Positions 1 to 9,477 of a stretch of DNA of 64,000 nt are shown here, one piece after another. A program made the position numbers and the translations under genes. Where the stretch lies: positions 124,001-188,000 of the forward strand of contig CP150578.1 of NCBI GenBank assembly GCA_049487715.1, in the 5' to 3' direction. The stretch is from Pycnococcus provasolii. Lineage: Eukaryota > Chlorophyta > Pseudoscourfieldiophyceae > Pseudoscourfieldiales. Position 1 is the first letter of the stretch, and each line of letters starts with the position of its first letter. The notes beneath the pieces were generated by a model. The model was not told the origin of the DNA. It saw only the letters and a list, made by a program, of their open reading frames with translations, and did no database searches.

Positions 1-15
1 TTCGCCGTATCGACA

Positions 16-1119
16 ATGCAACGCTCACCACTGCTGACGTGTGCCGTGCTGGCCCTGGCGATCTTCGTCGGACACGCCTCTGCCGAAGGCAATAACTGTG
101 CGACGTCGTCGTCGATGGAAATCAACTTACCTCCGACGTTCCGTGAGCCGCCAGTTCCAGGAATCATGCCCGGAAGCGAGAAGCCGAAGCTCATTCTCGC
201 ACAGGACGTTGACTGGCCGCCGTACGCGTTCATCGGCCAGCCGCCCGCGTCAGACTTCGACGTCGCGGGATTCGGACACGACGTGGCTCACGGCATGGCG
301 CCCATGTGCGGCATCGAGGTTGTCACCGTCCAGACCGCGTGGGCGGAGTGTTGGGGCGATAACAAAATTGGACCCGGACTTCAGGCTGGCGAGTTCCACG
401 GGTGCATGACATACACGCATACGATCGGCGCGCGCAACCGCTACATGGAGTTCAGCAACGGCATTCTGCAGGCGAACAAGCCTGCTGGTATCCTCACCCG
501 CCTGAAGGATGACGGCACGCCTCACATCACGTCTGATTCCACTCTCGAAGGCTTGAAGATTGCTGACGTGAACGGCTGGGCGCCCACGCCGGACGGCCTC
601 GCGCTGGTGAAGAACAAGTGTACAGGCAAGCACTTCTCAGGATACGAGCTCGTGGTGCCTGAAGCGAGCGGGAACGACGCTGCGATGAAGCTCCTCATGA
701 ATGGCACGGTGGACGGCGTTTTCATTTACGCGGATCAGGCCCACAACTACAACTGCGATCCTTCGGTGTTGGCAGCCAACGACGTGACGCCCGAGTGGGA
801 TTGCGACCTTTGGGCGGGCTTCGGGACGAAGTACGCGTACGTGCAGACTGGCATGTTTGGACATGCGTACAACGGCACGACGCTGACAATCTCCAAGCGC
901 GGCTCTGGAATTGCCGCGAACATCGTCAACCCGTGCCTGGAGAAGTTCATGGCGACGAAGGAGTACTACGACGTGTGCAAGAAGCACGGCTTCGAGAGCA
1001 GCTGCTATCCCAACGAGTTCTTTCCGGCTGAGCTCAAAGACAAGCCTCCGAAGACGTGGGAGCTTGCGACTAACAAGCTCACCACGACCTGTGCGGATGG
1101 TTACTGCCCGTGCAAGTGA
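16..1119 (+). CDS. Secreted periplasmic-binding-protein-like (type 2 PBP) protein
   Basis: A 367-residue protein starting with a clear signal peptide (about residues 1-23, hydrophobic core LLTCAVLALAIFVG, cleavage near HASA-EG). The body resembles family-3 bacterial extracellular solute-binding proteins. It begins with an ILAQDVDWPPYAFIG strand, has a GHDVAHGMAPMCGIEV segment, and later a MKLLMNGTVDGVFIYADQA segment typical of the second lobe. No transmembrane segment follows, so the product is probably secreted or lumenal. The cysteine-rich tail ends CADGYCPCK. The ATG is 15 nt from the window edge, so an upstream exon cannot be excluded. The same binding-protein theme returns fused to a membrane receptor at 14447-18850. 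The ligand is unknown. Confidence 0.7.
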   Translation: MQRSPLLTCAVLALAIFVGHASAEGNNCATSSSMEINLPPTFREPPVPGIMPGSEKPKLILAQDVDWPPYAFIGQPPASDFDVAGFGHDVAHGMAPMCGIEVVTVQTAWAECWGDNKIGPGLQAGEFHGCMTYTHTIGARNRYMEFSNGILQANKPAGILTRLKDDGTPHITSDSTLEGLKIADVNGWAPTPDGLALVKNKCTGKHFSGYELVVPEASGNDAAMKLLMNGTVDGVFIYADQAHNYNCDPSVLAANDVTPEWDCDLWAGFGTKYAYVQTGMFGHAYNGTTLTISKRGSGIAANIVNPCLEKFMATKEYYDVCKKHGFESSCYPNEFFPAELKDKPPKTWELATNKLTTTCADGYCPCK

Positions 1120-1622
1120 ATCATTCAAGGGACAACAATTTAATCACCTAATCACCTAATCACTACTAATTTAATCAAATATAATCAATTAATCTTAATC
1201 AACTAAGCTTTCGTACAGTACTTATGTGAATAGTAACAGTCTGTTTGTTGTTGTTGGTGACTTGGTGGTGGTGGTGTTGCTACAGGCACGCGTGTGTAAG
1301 ATCACCTAAAGCCAAAGGAAGACAGATACTTATAATACGGCATCAACAACAAACATCATACAGCGTATACAGTACAGCTCGTGTGCAAGCTGCACCCAAA
1401 GGCAGTCGTCGTGCGTTATGTAACTTGTAAGTTCTGTAACACCCGGACGGGCGGAAGGGGTAAGTGGGAATTGTTTGGGGGTTGGGAATGGAATTGGGGG
1501 TTGGAACTGGGACGTGGTGTTGGGATTCCCCCCTAATGAGAGTATGCGTTTTCGAAGCTTCCTTGAATTGAAATCCGTTGAGCCTCATCACCTCAGCCAG
1601 AGCTCACACACTCACTCCTCCC
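1120..1622. other. Intergenic spacer with AT-rich and G-rich blocks
   Basis: No convincing gene. Positions 1137-1205 are AT-rich with repeated TAATCACC/TAATCA words just after the upstream stop, which suits a 3' UTR and polyadenylation region. Positions 1440-1530 are G-rich (GGGGGTTGGGAATGG-like), just ahead of the J-domain gene, and probably belong to its promoter. Confidence 0.5.
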
Positions 1623-3155
1623 ATGTCGTCGGCTGCTCATGGGCATGGCGAACAGCTCACCGATATCCTGACGACAACATTTGACCTCCCTTCAGAAGCT
1701 ACGGAAACTGCGTTGAAATCTGCATACCGCGCGCTTGCCCTAAAACTACACCCTGACAAAAATCAACATTTAAGTCCAGCCTGTAAGTCCTCTGCTCTGG
1801 CGCTTTTCAAGTCGGTTTCGTCCCGGTACCAGTTGGCTCTGGAACTCATTCGGAAACGAGATCGTGGTGATTTTACGCATGAAGCTGCTGACAATGACAA
1901 TGCTGACAATGAAAGTGACGCATTTCACCAGTCCTCATCAACAACTTCAACACGCAAGTACTTCAACGAGCCGTCTCCCGGCGCGTTCCTCGACCCAACC
2001 AACCCGTTCGTACCCACGCTCGAGGAAGTACTGCAAACGTTCCAGCTCGACGACGACGCTTATCCAAAGGCGTTCAGCGAGAGAAGGGCGGAAGTGCTTG
2101 CCAAGCTCGGGAATGCGCAGACGGACGTATTTCACAAAGCACCGGGGCATAAACAGCCTGTGCAGCGCATCAAGCTAAAAACCGAAAAGCCTGCGCCACC
2201 ACCACGCAGAAACCTGGGAAAGGATGCGCTCGAAGCATCACACCTTGACACAAAAAGCTTTCTGTGGAGCATCTACGGCGAGGACAAAAAACACCAGATT
2301 GAGGATAAGCAGCAGCACGCCGACGCCGACAACTCCGCCGAAGCGAAGGCAATCACAAATCAACCGGAGGAACGGGTTGCAGCCACACAGCAAATCTACG
2401 CCGAGCTTACGGACTACGACAGCGCTGTGCAGCGCATGAAGAGTGACCCCAAAAGCCTTGTGCTGTCCGAGGAGAAGAGCCGACCGCGCTCCTTCTACAA
2501 AGCGGGCATCGGCGCACCAAATCCAAGCGTGCCGTTCAATACGAAGCCAAGGCAGGCGCCTGAGCCGCACACACCAGCCGATCATAGCGTGCCTATGACA
2601 CGGCCTGCGCCACGCATGCACCGCAACCAAGACGATGATGACACGGCGCACGGCATTAACTGGAGAGGGCGCGTCGCACGCACATTTGCACCTGGCACAT
2701 GCAAAGACGGGCCGAGCGCATGGAACGGCGCTGGCACGTGGGAAGAGCGCGATGTGACAAGTTCCGTGATATCGCAACTGGAAAGCCGCCTCGCGGCGTG
2801 CGAATCGGCAATGGACGATGGTACGCGCGTGAGCATCGCAGGTCCACCGATACTTGAAGGTGAGGCGAACATTGTCATCAGTCGTGGGCGCCGCTACGCC
2901 GTGCTTGATTTTGATGCAACCTTGCCATTTCGCATCGACAGCGAAGATGGCGAGATCATGGCGCAAGGATCGCTGCGGTGCATGGACTTCAGCCTCGATG
3001 CGGCAAACAACAGCGAACGGCTCGAATGGACGACGTCGTTCTCCGACGACGACGATAAAAGTCCATCTTCTACTTCGGCGGTGGCGGCGCTCGCGTCGAT
3101 TGCGGAGGAGGTGTTGCTCGACGTTTCTCGAAACCTTGTCTTTCAAAAACAATAG
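1623..3155 (+). CDS. J-domain (DnaJ/Hsp40-type) protein
   Basis: A 510-residue protein with an N-terminal J-domain at about residues 12-75. Helix II is LKSAYRALALKLHPDKN and the invariant HPD is at residues 43-45; it stimulates Hsp70 ATPase in known J-proteins. A long, polar, low-complexity middle follows (about 80-390), then a C-terminal beta-rich region with no recognised domain and no G/F-rich or zinc-finger segment, so this is a class C J-protein. The ATG at 1623 is preferred because the in-frame extension to 1578 begins with TTG. It converges with the phosphatase gene across 46 bp. The client and location are unknown. Confidence 0.82.
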   Translation: MSSAAHGHGEQLTDILTTTFDLPSEATETALKSAYRALALKLHPDKNQHLSPACKSSALALFKSVSSRYQLALELIRKRDRGDFTHEAADNDNADNESDAFHQSSSTTSTRKYFNEPSPGAFLDPTNPFVPTLEEVLQTFQLDDDAYPKAFSERRAEVLAKLGNAQTDVFHKAPGHKQPVQRIKLKTEKPAPPPRRNLGKDALEASHLDTKSFLWSIYGEDKKHQIEDKQQHADADNSAEAKAITNQPEERVAATQQIYAELTDYDSAVQRMKSDPKSLVLSEEKSRPRSFYKAGIGAPNPSVPFNTKPRQAPEPHTPADHSVPMTRPAPRMHRNQDDDDTAHGINWRGRVARTFAPGTCKDGPSAWNGAGTWEERDVTSSVISQLESRLAACESAMDDGTRVSIAGPPILEGEANIVISRGRRYAVLDFDATLPFRIDSEDGEIMAQGSLRCMDFSLDAANNSERLEWTTSFSDDDDKSPSSTSAVAALASIAEEVLLDVSRNLVFQKQ

Positions 3156-3201
3156 TCTAGTCTGTCTTGTATGTAACATTACACGAATTACTCAAATCAA
3201 A

Positions 3202-4518
3202 TCACACTTTCCTCACGCTTGGATCGTCCGTGTCGCGAACGTATTGAGCCACCACGCCTTCGATTGCACTTAGTGCCGTTGCGTGTGTTTCGTTGCACAA
3301 CGAAGCTACAACGCCGCTAATATTCTTGTGATGGTTGCCATCATATTGGTACCGCTCGCCCGCAACGTTCGTGAGTCGTCCTCCCATTGCGTCCAACATT
3401 GCCTCACCAGGCGCCGTGTCCCACTTTTTTGTCCCTGCTCGAAGGTGCAAGTAGACGTCATGCTTTTGCTCCATTAGCTGCAGACAATGCCAACCTGACG
3501 CGGAGCCACGGCTGATTCGAATGCTTTGGTCGCTTGGCAGCGAACTCTTCAATTTTTCCATGGCAGGCTCTATGCGTTCGTCACGAACGCCTCGATTCAA
3601 GCCAACAATAAGCTGAGGCGATGTCGATGCGCTCGAACGCGACTCTTCTTCGAGGCCGTGTACACCAACTCCTGGTCCACCGTACACGACGCGCCCAGGT
3701 GTTGCAGCTAGATCGTCGCGGTGCGCCTTGCCGTCTTCGTCTCTTCTCAAGTTGAAGAACGCCTGTCCAATGACGCCTCCCATAGGCTTGCCGTCGACAC
3801 ACACACCTAGAAGCGTCGTGCAGAGTTCGAAGTTACCACTGGCAAACTCGTTCGTGCCGTCGAGCGGGTCGACGTACACGACAACTCGGCTCGATTCCAC
3901 AGGAGTGTTCCCGTTCCAAGGCATTTGCTCGACTTCGCCGTCGACGGTGGGTGGTGGCGCCGTCGACACGTCACCAGCGGCTGCCGTTTGCTGCGTCTCC
4001 GTCTCCTCCTCTGCGATGATGCGCACGAACGGGTATTGCGCGCGGAGCACATCGAGTATGCGCGCTTCCACGCGCCGATCGGCTTCTGTCTGCAAATCTC
4101 CAAGTTGCGACCTTATTGTCTCAGGAGCAAGTTTTTTGTCGATCACGCCGATGTCGTCGCTCTGAGCGACGTCCCTGATGATGTCGTTGCTTTCGTGCGC
4201 GAGTGCGACCAACAAAGCCATGAGCGAAGGTAAAAACACCAAAGGCTCGATTTCAGATTCCGCGCTTTGCGAGGAAAGGGAAAGGGCTCTGTTAGGGCGA
4301 GCTGTTGACCCCGGAAACCTTCGAGGCACCATCATCGTGGTGACGTTAGAACCTATAGAAGATCTCCGGCCAGCTCCCAAGAGTAACCCCGCCGTTCTTG
4401 TTAAAAGCAGATTCCAAGGCCTGGGACAAGCCAATGGTAATGAGTGTGACAAGCCCCTGCGGTTACCTAGAATCACACGACCACCACGACGATGATGAAG
4501 GCTACAGGAGGCGAGCAT
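3202..4518 (-). CDS. 3'(2'),5'-bisphosphate nucleotidase-like inositol monophosphatase-family enzyme
   Basis: A 438-residue protein of the lithium-sensitive Mg-dependent phosphatase superfamily. The metal site is visible: IIAEEE in the first half, DPLDGTNEF at about residues 217-225, and WDTAPGEAML near residue 366. The text around the DPLDGT motif (…LLGVCVDGKPMGGVIGQ) and the HHKNISGVVAS tail are closest to BPNT1. That enzyme removes the 3'-phosphate from PAP, the by-product of sulfotransferases, and acts on related inositol polyphosphates. About 60 Arg/Ser-rich N-terminal residues look like a plastid or mitochondrial transit peptide. The start is ATG 4518, since the longer frame opens with GTG. 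A PAPS-type sulfotransferase at 19321 could supply PAP. Confidence 0.8.
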   Translation of the reverse strand: MLASCSLHHRRGGRVILGNRRGLSHSLPLACPRPWNLLLTRTAGLLLGAGRRSSIGSNVTTMMVPRRFPGSTARPNRALSLSSQSAESEIEPLVFLPSLMALLVALAHESNDIIRDVAQSDDIGVIDKKLAPETIRSQLGDLQTEADRRVEARILDVLRAQYPFVRIIAEEETETQQTAAAGDVSTAPPPTVDGEVEQMPWNGNTPVESSRVVVYVDPLDGTNEFASGNFELCTTLLGVCVDGKPMGGVIGQAFFNLRRDEDGKAHRDDLAATPGRVVYGGPGVGVHGLEEESRSSASTSPQLIVGLNRGVRDERIEPAMEKLKSSLPSDQSIRISRGSASGWHCLQLMEQKHDVYLHLRAGTKKWDTAPGEAMLDAMGGRLTNVAGERYQYDGNHHKNISGVVASLCNETHATALSAIEGVVAQYVRDTDDPSVRKV

Positions 4519-5051
4519 ATCACAGACAGACACAATGACGAGCACGCCTACCGTATTAATTGGTTTGAGAAATAAATGGTGGTGGGAATTCCGATTCGCA
4601 GATTTATCGCAGAGACTTCACTTCACGGAGGAGGAGAGGAGAAAAGCCAGAAGGTCGTTCGGGGTTGGTAGGAATTAGTTCGGGGTTTGGCGGGTTACGG
4701 ACTTACGGTAGTAGGAAGAGTAGGAGCCAGTACAGTAGGAGTTCGGGGTTTGGCGGGTTAGGGGTTACGGTAGTAGCCTATGAGTAGTAGTAGGAGTTCG
4801 GGGTTAGGCGGGTTAGGGGTTAGGTAGGAGTATTATTCGGGGTTAACCCTTAGGCCGATTACCTAGGCGGGTTCCCTAAGGGGCTCTTTCTTCTGTGCAT
4901 CTGCTCTCGCGCACCATCTTCATCTTCATCGCTTCTTCTTAGATACGCGAAGTTTCCCAATCCACCCTAGTACATATGTCTGTTCATTCTTGGCTTTGGC
5001 ATTAGCACCTGTTGCTAACTCACATTTTCATAAATAAATAAGTATATACCT
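4519..5051. promoter_or_regulatory. Divergent promoter region with reiterated TTCGGGGTT / GCGGGTTAGGGGTTA words
   Basis: This spacer separates two divergent genes. Positions 4660-4850 contain at least five imperfect direct copies of a word beginning TTCGGGGTT and continuing (T/A)GGCGGGTTA(G/C)GG, joined by GTAGTAGGAG-like linkers. The TTAGGGG element points toward the plus-strand gene at 5052. An AT-rich stretch (5025-5050) lies just before that start. A role as a shared promoter is inferred. Confidence 0.55.
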
Positions 5052-6701
5052 ATGAGTGTGAAAGAAGTCCTTGAAAGAACCACCAGTGGGGTTAGGTTAG
5101 GTCACGTTCATGGGGGCTCATCTTCCCAAATAGAGGCTTCTGGTGGATTAACGCCTTCATCTTCATCTTCGCAGTCACAGTCACATGCACACCTTCGTTA
5201 CTTCGTTCGTGCTCTCTCTCCTCTCACGAGTGTTTCTTTGGAACACGCGCGGGGCTTGGCAGCCTACATGCACGCCTTCCCCTTATCACTGGTGAAGATT
5301 AAAAGAGCCGCCAGCACACCCGTCGACATATCTGTCCTGCACACACTCCTGGAAATCGAACAATGCACCACAGATAGACCCACCCCGGCCCCGCGGTGGA
5401 CACGGCCAGGATCCAAGTACGTCTTTGATACGGGCGCACTGCCTCTACTGAACGTCATCCTGTACAAAGCGTTCGCACAGATCGCGAGAAGCAGCGTCGG
5501 CAACACGGACAGTCACGTGGAAAGCTTTCTTGAAGCGTACTCTGCGGAAGGCGAGAACAAAAATCATGTGCAGCATATCGTCGTCCACGAGCCTCTGAAT
5601 GTGCCCGTTCTGCTATCTGCCAAGGCGCTTGCGGCAATATCTGCACCGCTCTTTGCAGGCAAGGAAGTATGCATGACGCTTGAGACCGCACTAAGTGCGC
5701 TCTCAGCGTCACCTCCTTGCATACCCGCAGCGCAGCTAAAGACCGCGTTGCGAGTCTCCAAGCTTGCGAGCGCAGTCGACGTGCAGAGTGCTCACGCCGG
5801 TCCGCACGAAAGTATAGTCAAAGACGCTTTCGAAGAGTACACGAGCATCCCAATGTCATGGGACGCTCTCGTCGCGCTCACGCGCGTCGAGCTGCACGAC
5901 TATGGAAGTGCCGGCGTGGTGTTTACGGCACCTCACGGCATTTACCTCTTTCGAGACAACGACGTTCCTCACAAGCCGGAGGACTGGACGACGTTCATCG
6001 CCAAGACGTGCGCGGAATGGACGAGCGGATATGCACTCGTCTGGAGCGAGTCGGAACGCTTAAAGAGCGAGCTAACGCGCACTGCGTGTTCGTCGAATCG
6101 CGATCCGAACTACGCGCTCGCCGGGTGGGATTGCCCTGAGGATGAATCTGGAGAGTGCACATCTGTCGAACTGCCTTGGTACACGCATCTGCGTCGCGTG
6201 CGTGCCGATGTCGACGGCGCAAAGCACACCACGTTGCACGTCGACTTGCATGGTCGGCGTGATCCAAATTTCGACGGCAGCGACCCGCTTGGCGCATCAG
6301 ACTGCGACGTCGGCGTCGGCGCCCTCGAGAGTTCGCATCCGGAGCTTGCGAAGGCGATCACGTGCAGGATGCCAACCGCGATAGCAAACGCGCTTTCAAC
6401 CGCGACGGGCGAGAGCGTTTGCGTTCGAGCAGGAGGAGGTGGCGTGCTTGACGAGTCTCACGCGTTTGTTGTGAACGACGCGCCGAAGTTATCCGGCGAC
6501 TGGCAGAAACGTGGACGTCACGGGCGCTGGACGGTAAGCCGCATGGGATGCCAACTTGGGTACACGAGCGTACAACTCGAGCTGAGCCGGCGCTTGCGTC
6601 TGTTTCTGAAGGATGACGTGCAGGCGCTGCGTTTGTTTGCGACCGCTCTTGTGGAGTCGTTTCAAGAGGCGCTCGACGAAACACTTTGTAAAGTAGAATA
6701 G
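5052..6701 (+). CDS. N-formylglutamate amidohydrolase-like metallohydrolase
   Basis: A 549-residue protein. The C-terminal half has features of the N-formylglutamate amidohydrolase/zinc-hydrolase fold. These are VFTAPHGIYLFRD at about residue 288 (metal-binding His), HVDLHGRRD at about 396-404 (Asp/His ligand region) and GYTSVQLELSRRLR near residues 502-515, which matches the family's substrate-pocket strand. In bacteria this family deformylates N-formylglutamate in histidine catabolism, but divergent members are peptidase-like, so the substrate here is open. The N-terminal 250 residues are Ser-rich then helical, with no recognised domain. The ATG at 5052 follows an AT-rich leader. No signal peptide is seen. 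Confidence 0.6.
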   Translation: MSVKEVLERTTSGVRLGHVHGGSSSQIEASGGLTPSSSSSQSQSHAHLRYFVRALSPLTSVSLEHARGLAAYMHAFPLSLVKIKRAASTPVDISVLHTLLEIEQCTTDRPTPAPRWTRPGSKYVFDTGALPLLNVILYKAFAQIARSSVGNTDSHVESFLEAYSAEGENKNHVQHIVVHEPLNVPVLLSAKALAAISAPLFAGKEVCMTLETALSALSASPPCIPAAQLKTALRVSKLASAVDVQSAHAGPHESIVKDAFEEYTSIPMSWDALVALTRVELHDYGSAGVVFTAPHGIYLFRDNDVPHKPEDWTTFIAKTCAEWTSGYALVWSESERLKSELTRTACSSNRDPNYALAGWDCPEDESGECTSVELPWYTHLRRVRADVDGAKHTTLHVDLHGRRDPNFDGSDPLGASDCDVGVGALESSHPELAKAITCRMPTAIANALSTATGESVCVRAGGGGVLDESHAFVVNDAPKLSGDWQKRGRHGRWTVSRMGCQLGYTSVQLELSRRLRLFLKDDVQALRLFATALVESFQEALDETLCKVE

Positions 6702-7430
6702 TTGAATATATTTTTGCACTTTTTTGTCGTGCTCTGCAGTACATAGACTAGTCTATGACCACAAAAGTCGCTTTATTATGGGTGCAATCGACGGAAGGTG
6801 AACCCCGATATGGTCTCTATCCGGTTTTTTTCCTTGGAAGGAGTTCATGCAAGGCTGGCTTGAGACATGAAAAAGGCTGTCCACGTTTGCTTCTCTTCGT
6901 GGTGGATGGGATGGGATGGGACAGAACACGAGAAGAGAAGCTGGGAAAGGAAAGGGAAACCCCGAAACACCAAACCAAATTGAGTTTTGTTTTCACTTTG
7001 GGTTGTTTGCTGCTTCCGAGGAGCCTGCTGGTGATTTGGTTTCGCCGCTCATCACGCCCCACCTGGACCCGTAGGAAGGAGGGGAGGGTTTGTTTGGTCC
7101 AAAAAGGGTTTTAGAATTGCCACACCCTCGAGGGCCAAACGGTGGCAAACCTTTGGATTCGCATCTATATTACAGAGCAGTGCAGTGCGCGTTCCAATGA
7201 CGGTCTCACCTCATGCTCATGTCGGTGTGTCTGCTCATGGTGTGCTCCAGAATAATAGTGAAGTACGAGGTGGGAGGTGGTGTACAGAACCTTCCTTGTA
7301 CGGGAGTTGGAAAGGGGGAACAGAGTGCTCTGTTCACTCTCACTTACCTTTAGAGTCAAATCATCCTCCCTTAGCAGCTTCCCCCTCCGACGTTGCGGGT
7401 GTCGCAGCGCGCCACCTCCCTGAGGGAAAT
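6702..7430. other. Intergenic region, no convincing gene
   Basis: The first 60 bases are AT-rich and suit a 3' UTR. Positions 6905-6920 carry a short GATGG tandem. Small open frames occur on both strands (for example 6755-7114) but have no recognisable protein pattern and lean on simple sequence. The region probably includes the promoter and 5' leader of the gene at 7431. Confidence 0.45.
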
Positions 7431-7991
7431 ATGGACGCGACACAAACTCAAACGCAGCCTTCTTCGGTGACAAATCCTGTAGGAGGTGACGCCGCGGTAG
7501 GAGGACAAGGCGCGGCAGAACACGTGTTCACGCCGCCACACAGCTACCCGCGAGATAACGCGCAAACACTCACAAACCAGCTCATGTACGCCTCCACACC
7601 GCCGGCGCTGGCGCCGACGCTTCCCAGCAACCTCCTCATGTACCCAAACACTACCATTGACGCCAAGGCTGCCGCGAACGAATTCGTACCCAACTGGGCG
7701 TCGAGCGAAGTGCTGCAAATACTATCAGGAACCTCGAACCTTCTGCAGAAGAATGTGCAGGTGGATGCGGCAGCCACGAGCCCTTTCTTGCAGCCAACGC
7801 AAGTGCAGGAGGAGGTGGCGCGCCTGCTCAGCTTATCTGGGTGCGGTCGAGGATACAGCGCATCAGACTGGCATCCGCTCGACGTTTCCGCCGTCTCGCA
7901 TAGAGAACCAACCGACACGCTTTCTCTCATGCCCATCGCGGCGGCTGCCGCGTTGGCTGCGGTGGCTTGTCTGAAAGAAGACAACCTGTGA
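7431..7991 (+). CDS. Hypothetical Pro/Ala/Thr-rich protein
   Basis: A 186-residue protein from the ATG at 7431 (MDATQTQTQPSS…). A longer in-frame reading back to 7197 exists but crosses promoter-like sequence, so the downstream start is preferred. I do not recognise the family. It is rich in Pro, Ala, Thr and Asn, with a helical LQILSGTSNLLQKNVQ segment and an Ala-rich C-terminal helix (PIAAAAALAAVACL) that may be a weak membrane or amphipathic anchor. Its last four codons lie inside a 27-bp tandem repeat. The GC-rich third positions support coding. Confidence 0.5.
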   Translation: MDATQTQTQPSSVTNPVGGDAAVGGQGAAEHVFTPPHSYPRDNAQTLTNQLMYASTPPALAPTLPSNLLMYPNTTIDAKAAANEFVPNWASSEVLQILSGTSNLLQKNVQVDAAATSPFLQPTQVQEEVARLLSLSGCGRGYSASDWHPLDVSAVSHREPTDTLSLMPIAAAAALAAVACLKEDNL

Positions 7992-8042
7992 AATGCTGTT
8001 GTGAAAAACAACCTGTGAAATGTTGTTGTGAAAAACAACCTG
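7981..8042. repeat. 27-bp tandem repeat at the 3' end of a gene
   Basis: Two full copies and one partial copy of a unit starting ACAACCTGTGAAATG and ending TGTTGTGAAAA, at 7981-8007, 8008-8034 and 8035-8042. Only one base differs between the full copies. The first copy contains the stop codon of the gene ending at 7991. Confidence 0.8.
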
Positions 8043-8309
8043 CTCGTTCAGTAATGATATGGAGTTTACTTTTGTTCCAGCGGTCGTCCGTTCACACCAC
8101 TTACACTCGAAAGTCCGCTGCAACTTGCCGCGCCTGTGCTTGGTAGTCGAGCACTTCTTTGGTGGTGTCGTCATCCTCCTTGGTGCTCACGTATGTGGGC
8201 TTCCCTTACGGGCACAAATCCTCTCGGCATGGGCTGACTCGTGAGTGCGAATGGTGTGAATGGACGACCGTTGGACAAAGTAAAGTACACTCCGTTACTG
8301 AATGAGCGA
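8042..8309. repeat. Foldback (inverted-repeat) element between convergent genes
   Basis: Arms at about 8042-8110 and 8242-8309 are imperfect inverted copies of one roughly 68-bp sequence, with core TACTGAATGAGCGAT at the outer ends, separated by about 130 bp. The right arm stops two bases from the stop codon of the minus-strand SF3A2 gene. Related single copies occur at 25754-25774 and 46683-46748, also between convergent genes. It could be a MITE-like element or a bidirectional 3'-end signal. Confidence 0.65.
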
Positions 8310-8311
8310 TC

Positions 8312-9079
8312 TTAGTAAGTTCCTGGCGGTAGCGGTAACATAGCCATAGGCATGCGCATCCCAGGCAGTGCCGGTGGCGAGTCCTCGAAGGCAGGTGCTC
8401 TCGCACCCCTCACGAAGCATATTTGAAGCGTCAGCACCTTGCGGTCAGCGTCCCAGTGCGAGAAGTGCAGGTCGTTCGCGCCGTCTATGGGCATATTCGG
8501 CACTTTGAAGGCGATCGTCTCGTACGGTGCGCAAGCGATGCAGATGTACTGGTACCTCCCGTCCGGCGGCGCGTCAATTTTCTGCTCGAACGCGCTGAGG
8601 ATGCGGTGCCTTGGGTTAGCGTCGGCGTCAGCCTCGGGCAGGTCCACCTGGAAGAGCAGGCTGAGTGCGCCTGTGCTTGGGTGCACCTGTTTGGTTACGC
8701 GGTACCCAGGTCTTCCGATTTTCGGCGTTTTCACCGCGGGCACCGCGGAGGCGGACGCCGCCACCTGCGCGAGTCTCGCTTGTCCCTTGTCGAACGCGTC
8801 GCGCGCCGACCTCTTTGCGAGGTTCTGCTGGTGCCTGCGTCCTTGCGTGTGTGCGAGATAGTTTCCTTCCGTCTTGTGAACCGTCAAGCAGAGCCTGCAT
8901 TCGTACTGTCCAACGTGGTTGCGTAGGAAGTACGGGTCCGTTCGCAGGTCAATCGTCTCCATGGCGAGTCGGCGGAGTCGTTCTCTTCGGTCGACGTTGG
9001 TTTGCGCACTGCTGGCGACACCTCCGGATCCGACTTTCGACCCCACGCCGTCAGCTTGACGCGCTGCCATGAAACTCAT
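8312..9079 (-). CDS. SF3A2: Splicing factor 3A subunit 2 (SF3a66/Prp11)
   Basis: A 255-residue protein, a subunit of SF3a in the U2 snRNP that acts in 3' splice-site and branch-point recognition. The U1/matrin-type C2H2 zinc finger is intact: YECRLCLTVHKTEGNYLAHT, followed by QGRRHQ at about residues 55-80. Then comes the conserved block KIGRPGYRVTKQ and a C-terminal SF3A2 segment ending LTLQICFVRG. It lacks the long Pro-rich tail of animal homologues, as in other small eukaryotes. Start ATG 9079 (MSFMAARQ…) is chosen over an in-frame ATG at 9214 because a TATA-like run (9091-9101) lies between them. The divergent neighbour is ATP synthase g. Confidence 0.92.
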   Translation of the reverse strand: MSFMAARQADGVGSKVGSGGVASSAQTNVDRRERLRRLAMETIDLRTDPYFLRNHVGQYECRLCLTVHKTEGNYLAHTQGRRHQQNLAKRSARDAFDKGQARLAQVAASASAVPAVKTPKIGRPGYRVTKQVHPSTGALSLLFQVDLPEADADANPRHRILSAFEQKIDAPPDGRYQYICIACAPYETIAFKVPNMPIDGANDLHFSHWDADRKVLTLQICFVRGARAPAFEDSPPALPGMRMPMAMLPLPPGTY

Positions 9080-9477
9080 CGTGCAAGGGAATATATATAT
9101 AAAACAACTACAGAGCGAGAGCACGAAAGAAACACACAGCGGAACAGAAGACACGAACACGACACGACGTGAAAAAGGAGAAACGAATTCTAAAATGGCG
9201 CCGCCGCATCGCATCGTCCCCCATCCCCCTCCCCTCCCTCGAAGGGGGGAGGAGGAGCGTCAGAAGCACACCCACCCCTGTTCTTTGGGGATCCGCTGTT
9301 GTCAATCTATCCATTTCCACCCCTCCTTTTCCTTACCGCCCCTCCTTTCCTACCCTGTTGTTGGGGACCCATCCTTGCCCGTATATTCCTTGTTTTTTTC
9401 GTTTTTTTTTTCGGGACCCGTGTTCCCAATTTTAGCCAAAACCCTTCCCTGGTCACCTGGTGCAGTTTTCACCCACC
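9080..9477. promoter_or_regulatory. Divergent promoter between SF3A2 and ATP synthase g
   Basis: An alternating TA run at 9091-9101 lies only 12 bases upstream of the SF3A2 start on the minus strand and may serve as TATA or initiator. Toward the plus gene, 9300-9425 is pyrimidine-rich (CCCCTCCTTT-like, then T-runs) and ends in an ACCATGG start context at 9475. No other gene is seen. Confidence 0.5.

Noticed and set aside
2238-3179. Minus-strand 313-residue frame inside the J-domain gene
   Set aside because: It is rich in His/Arg/Cys with no domain, and the plus strand is a clear J-protein.
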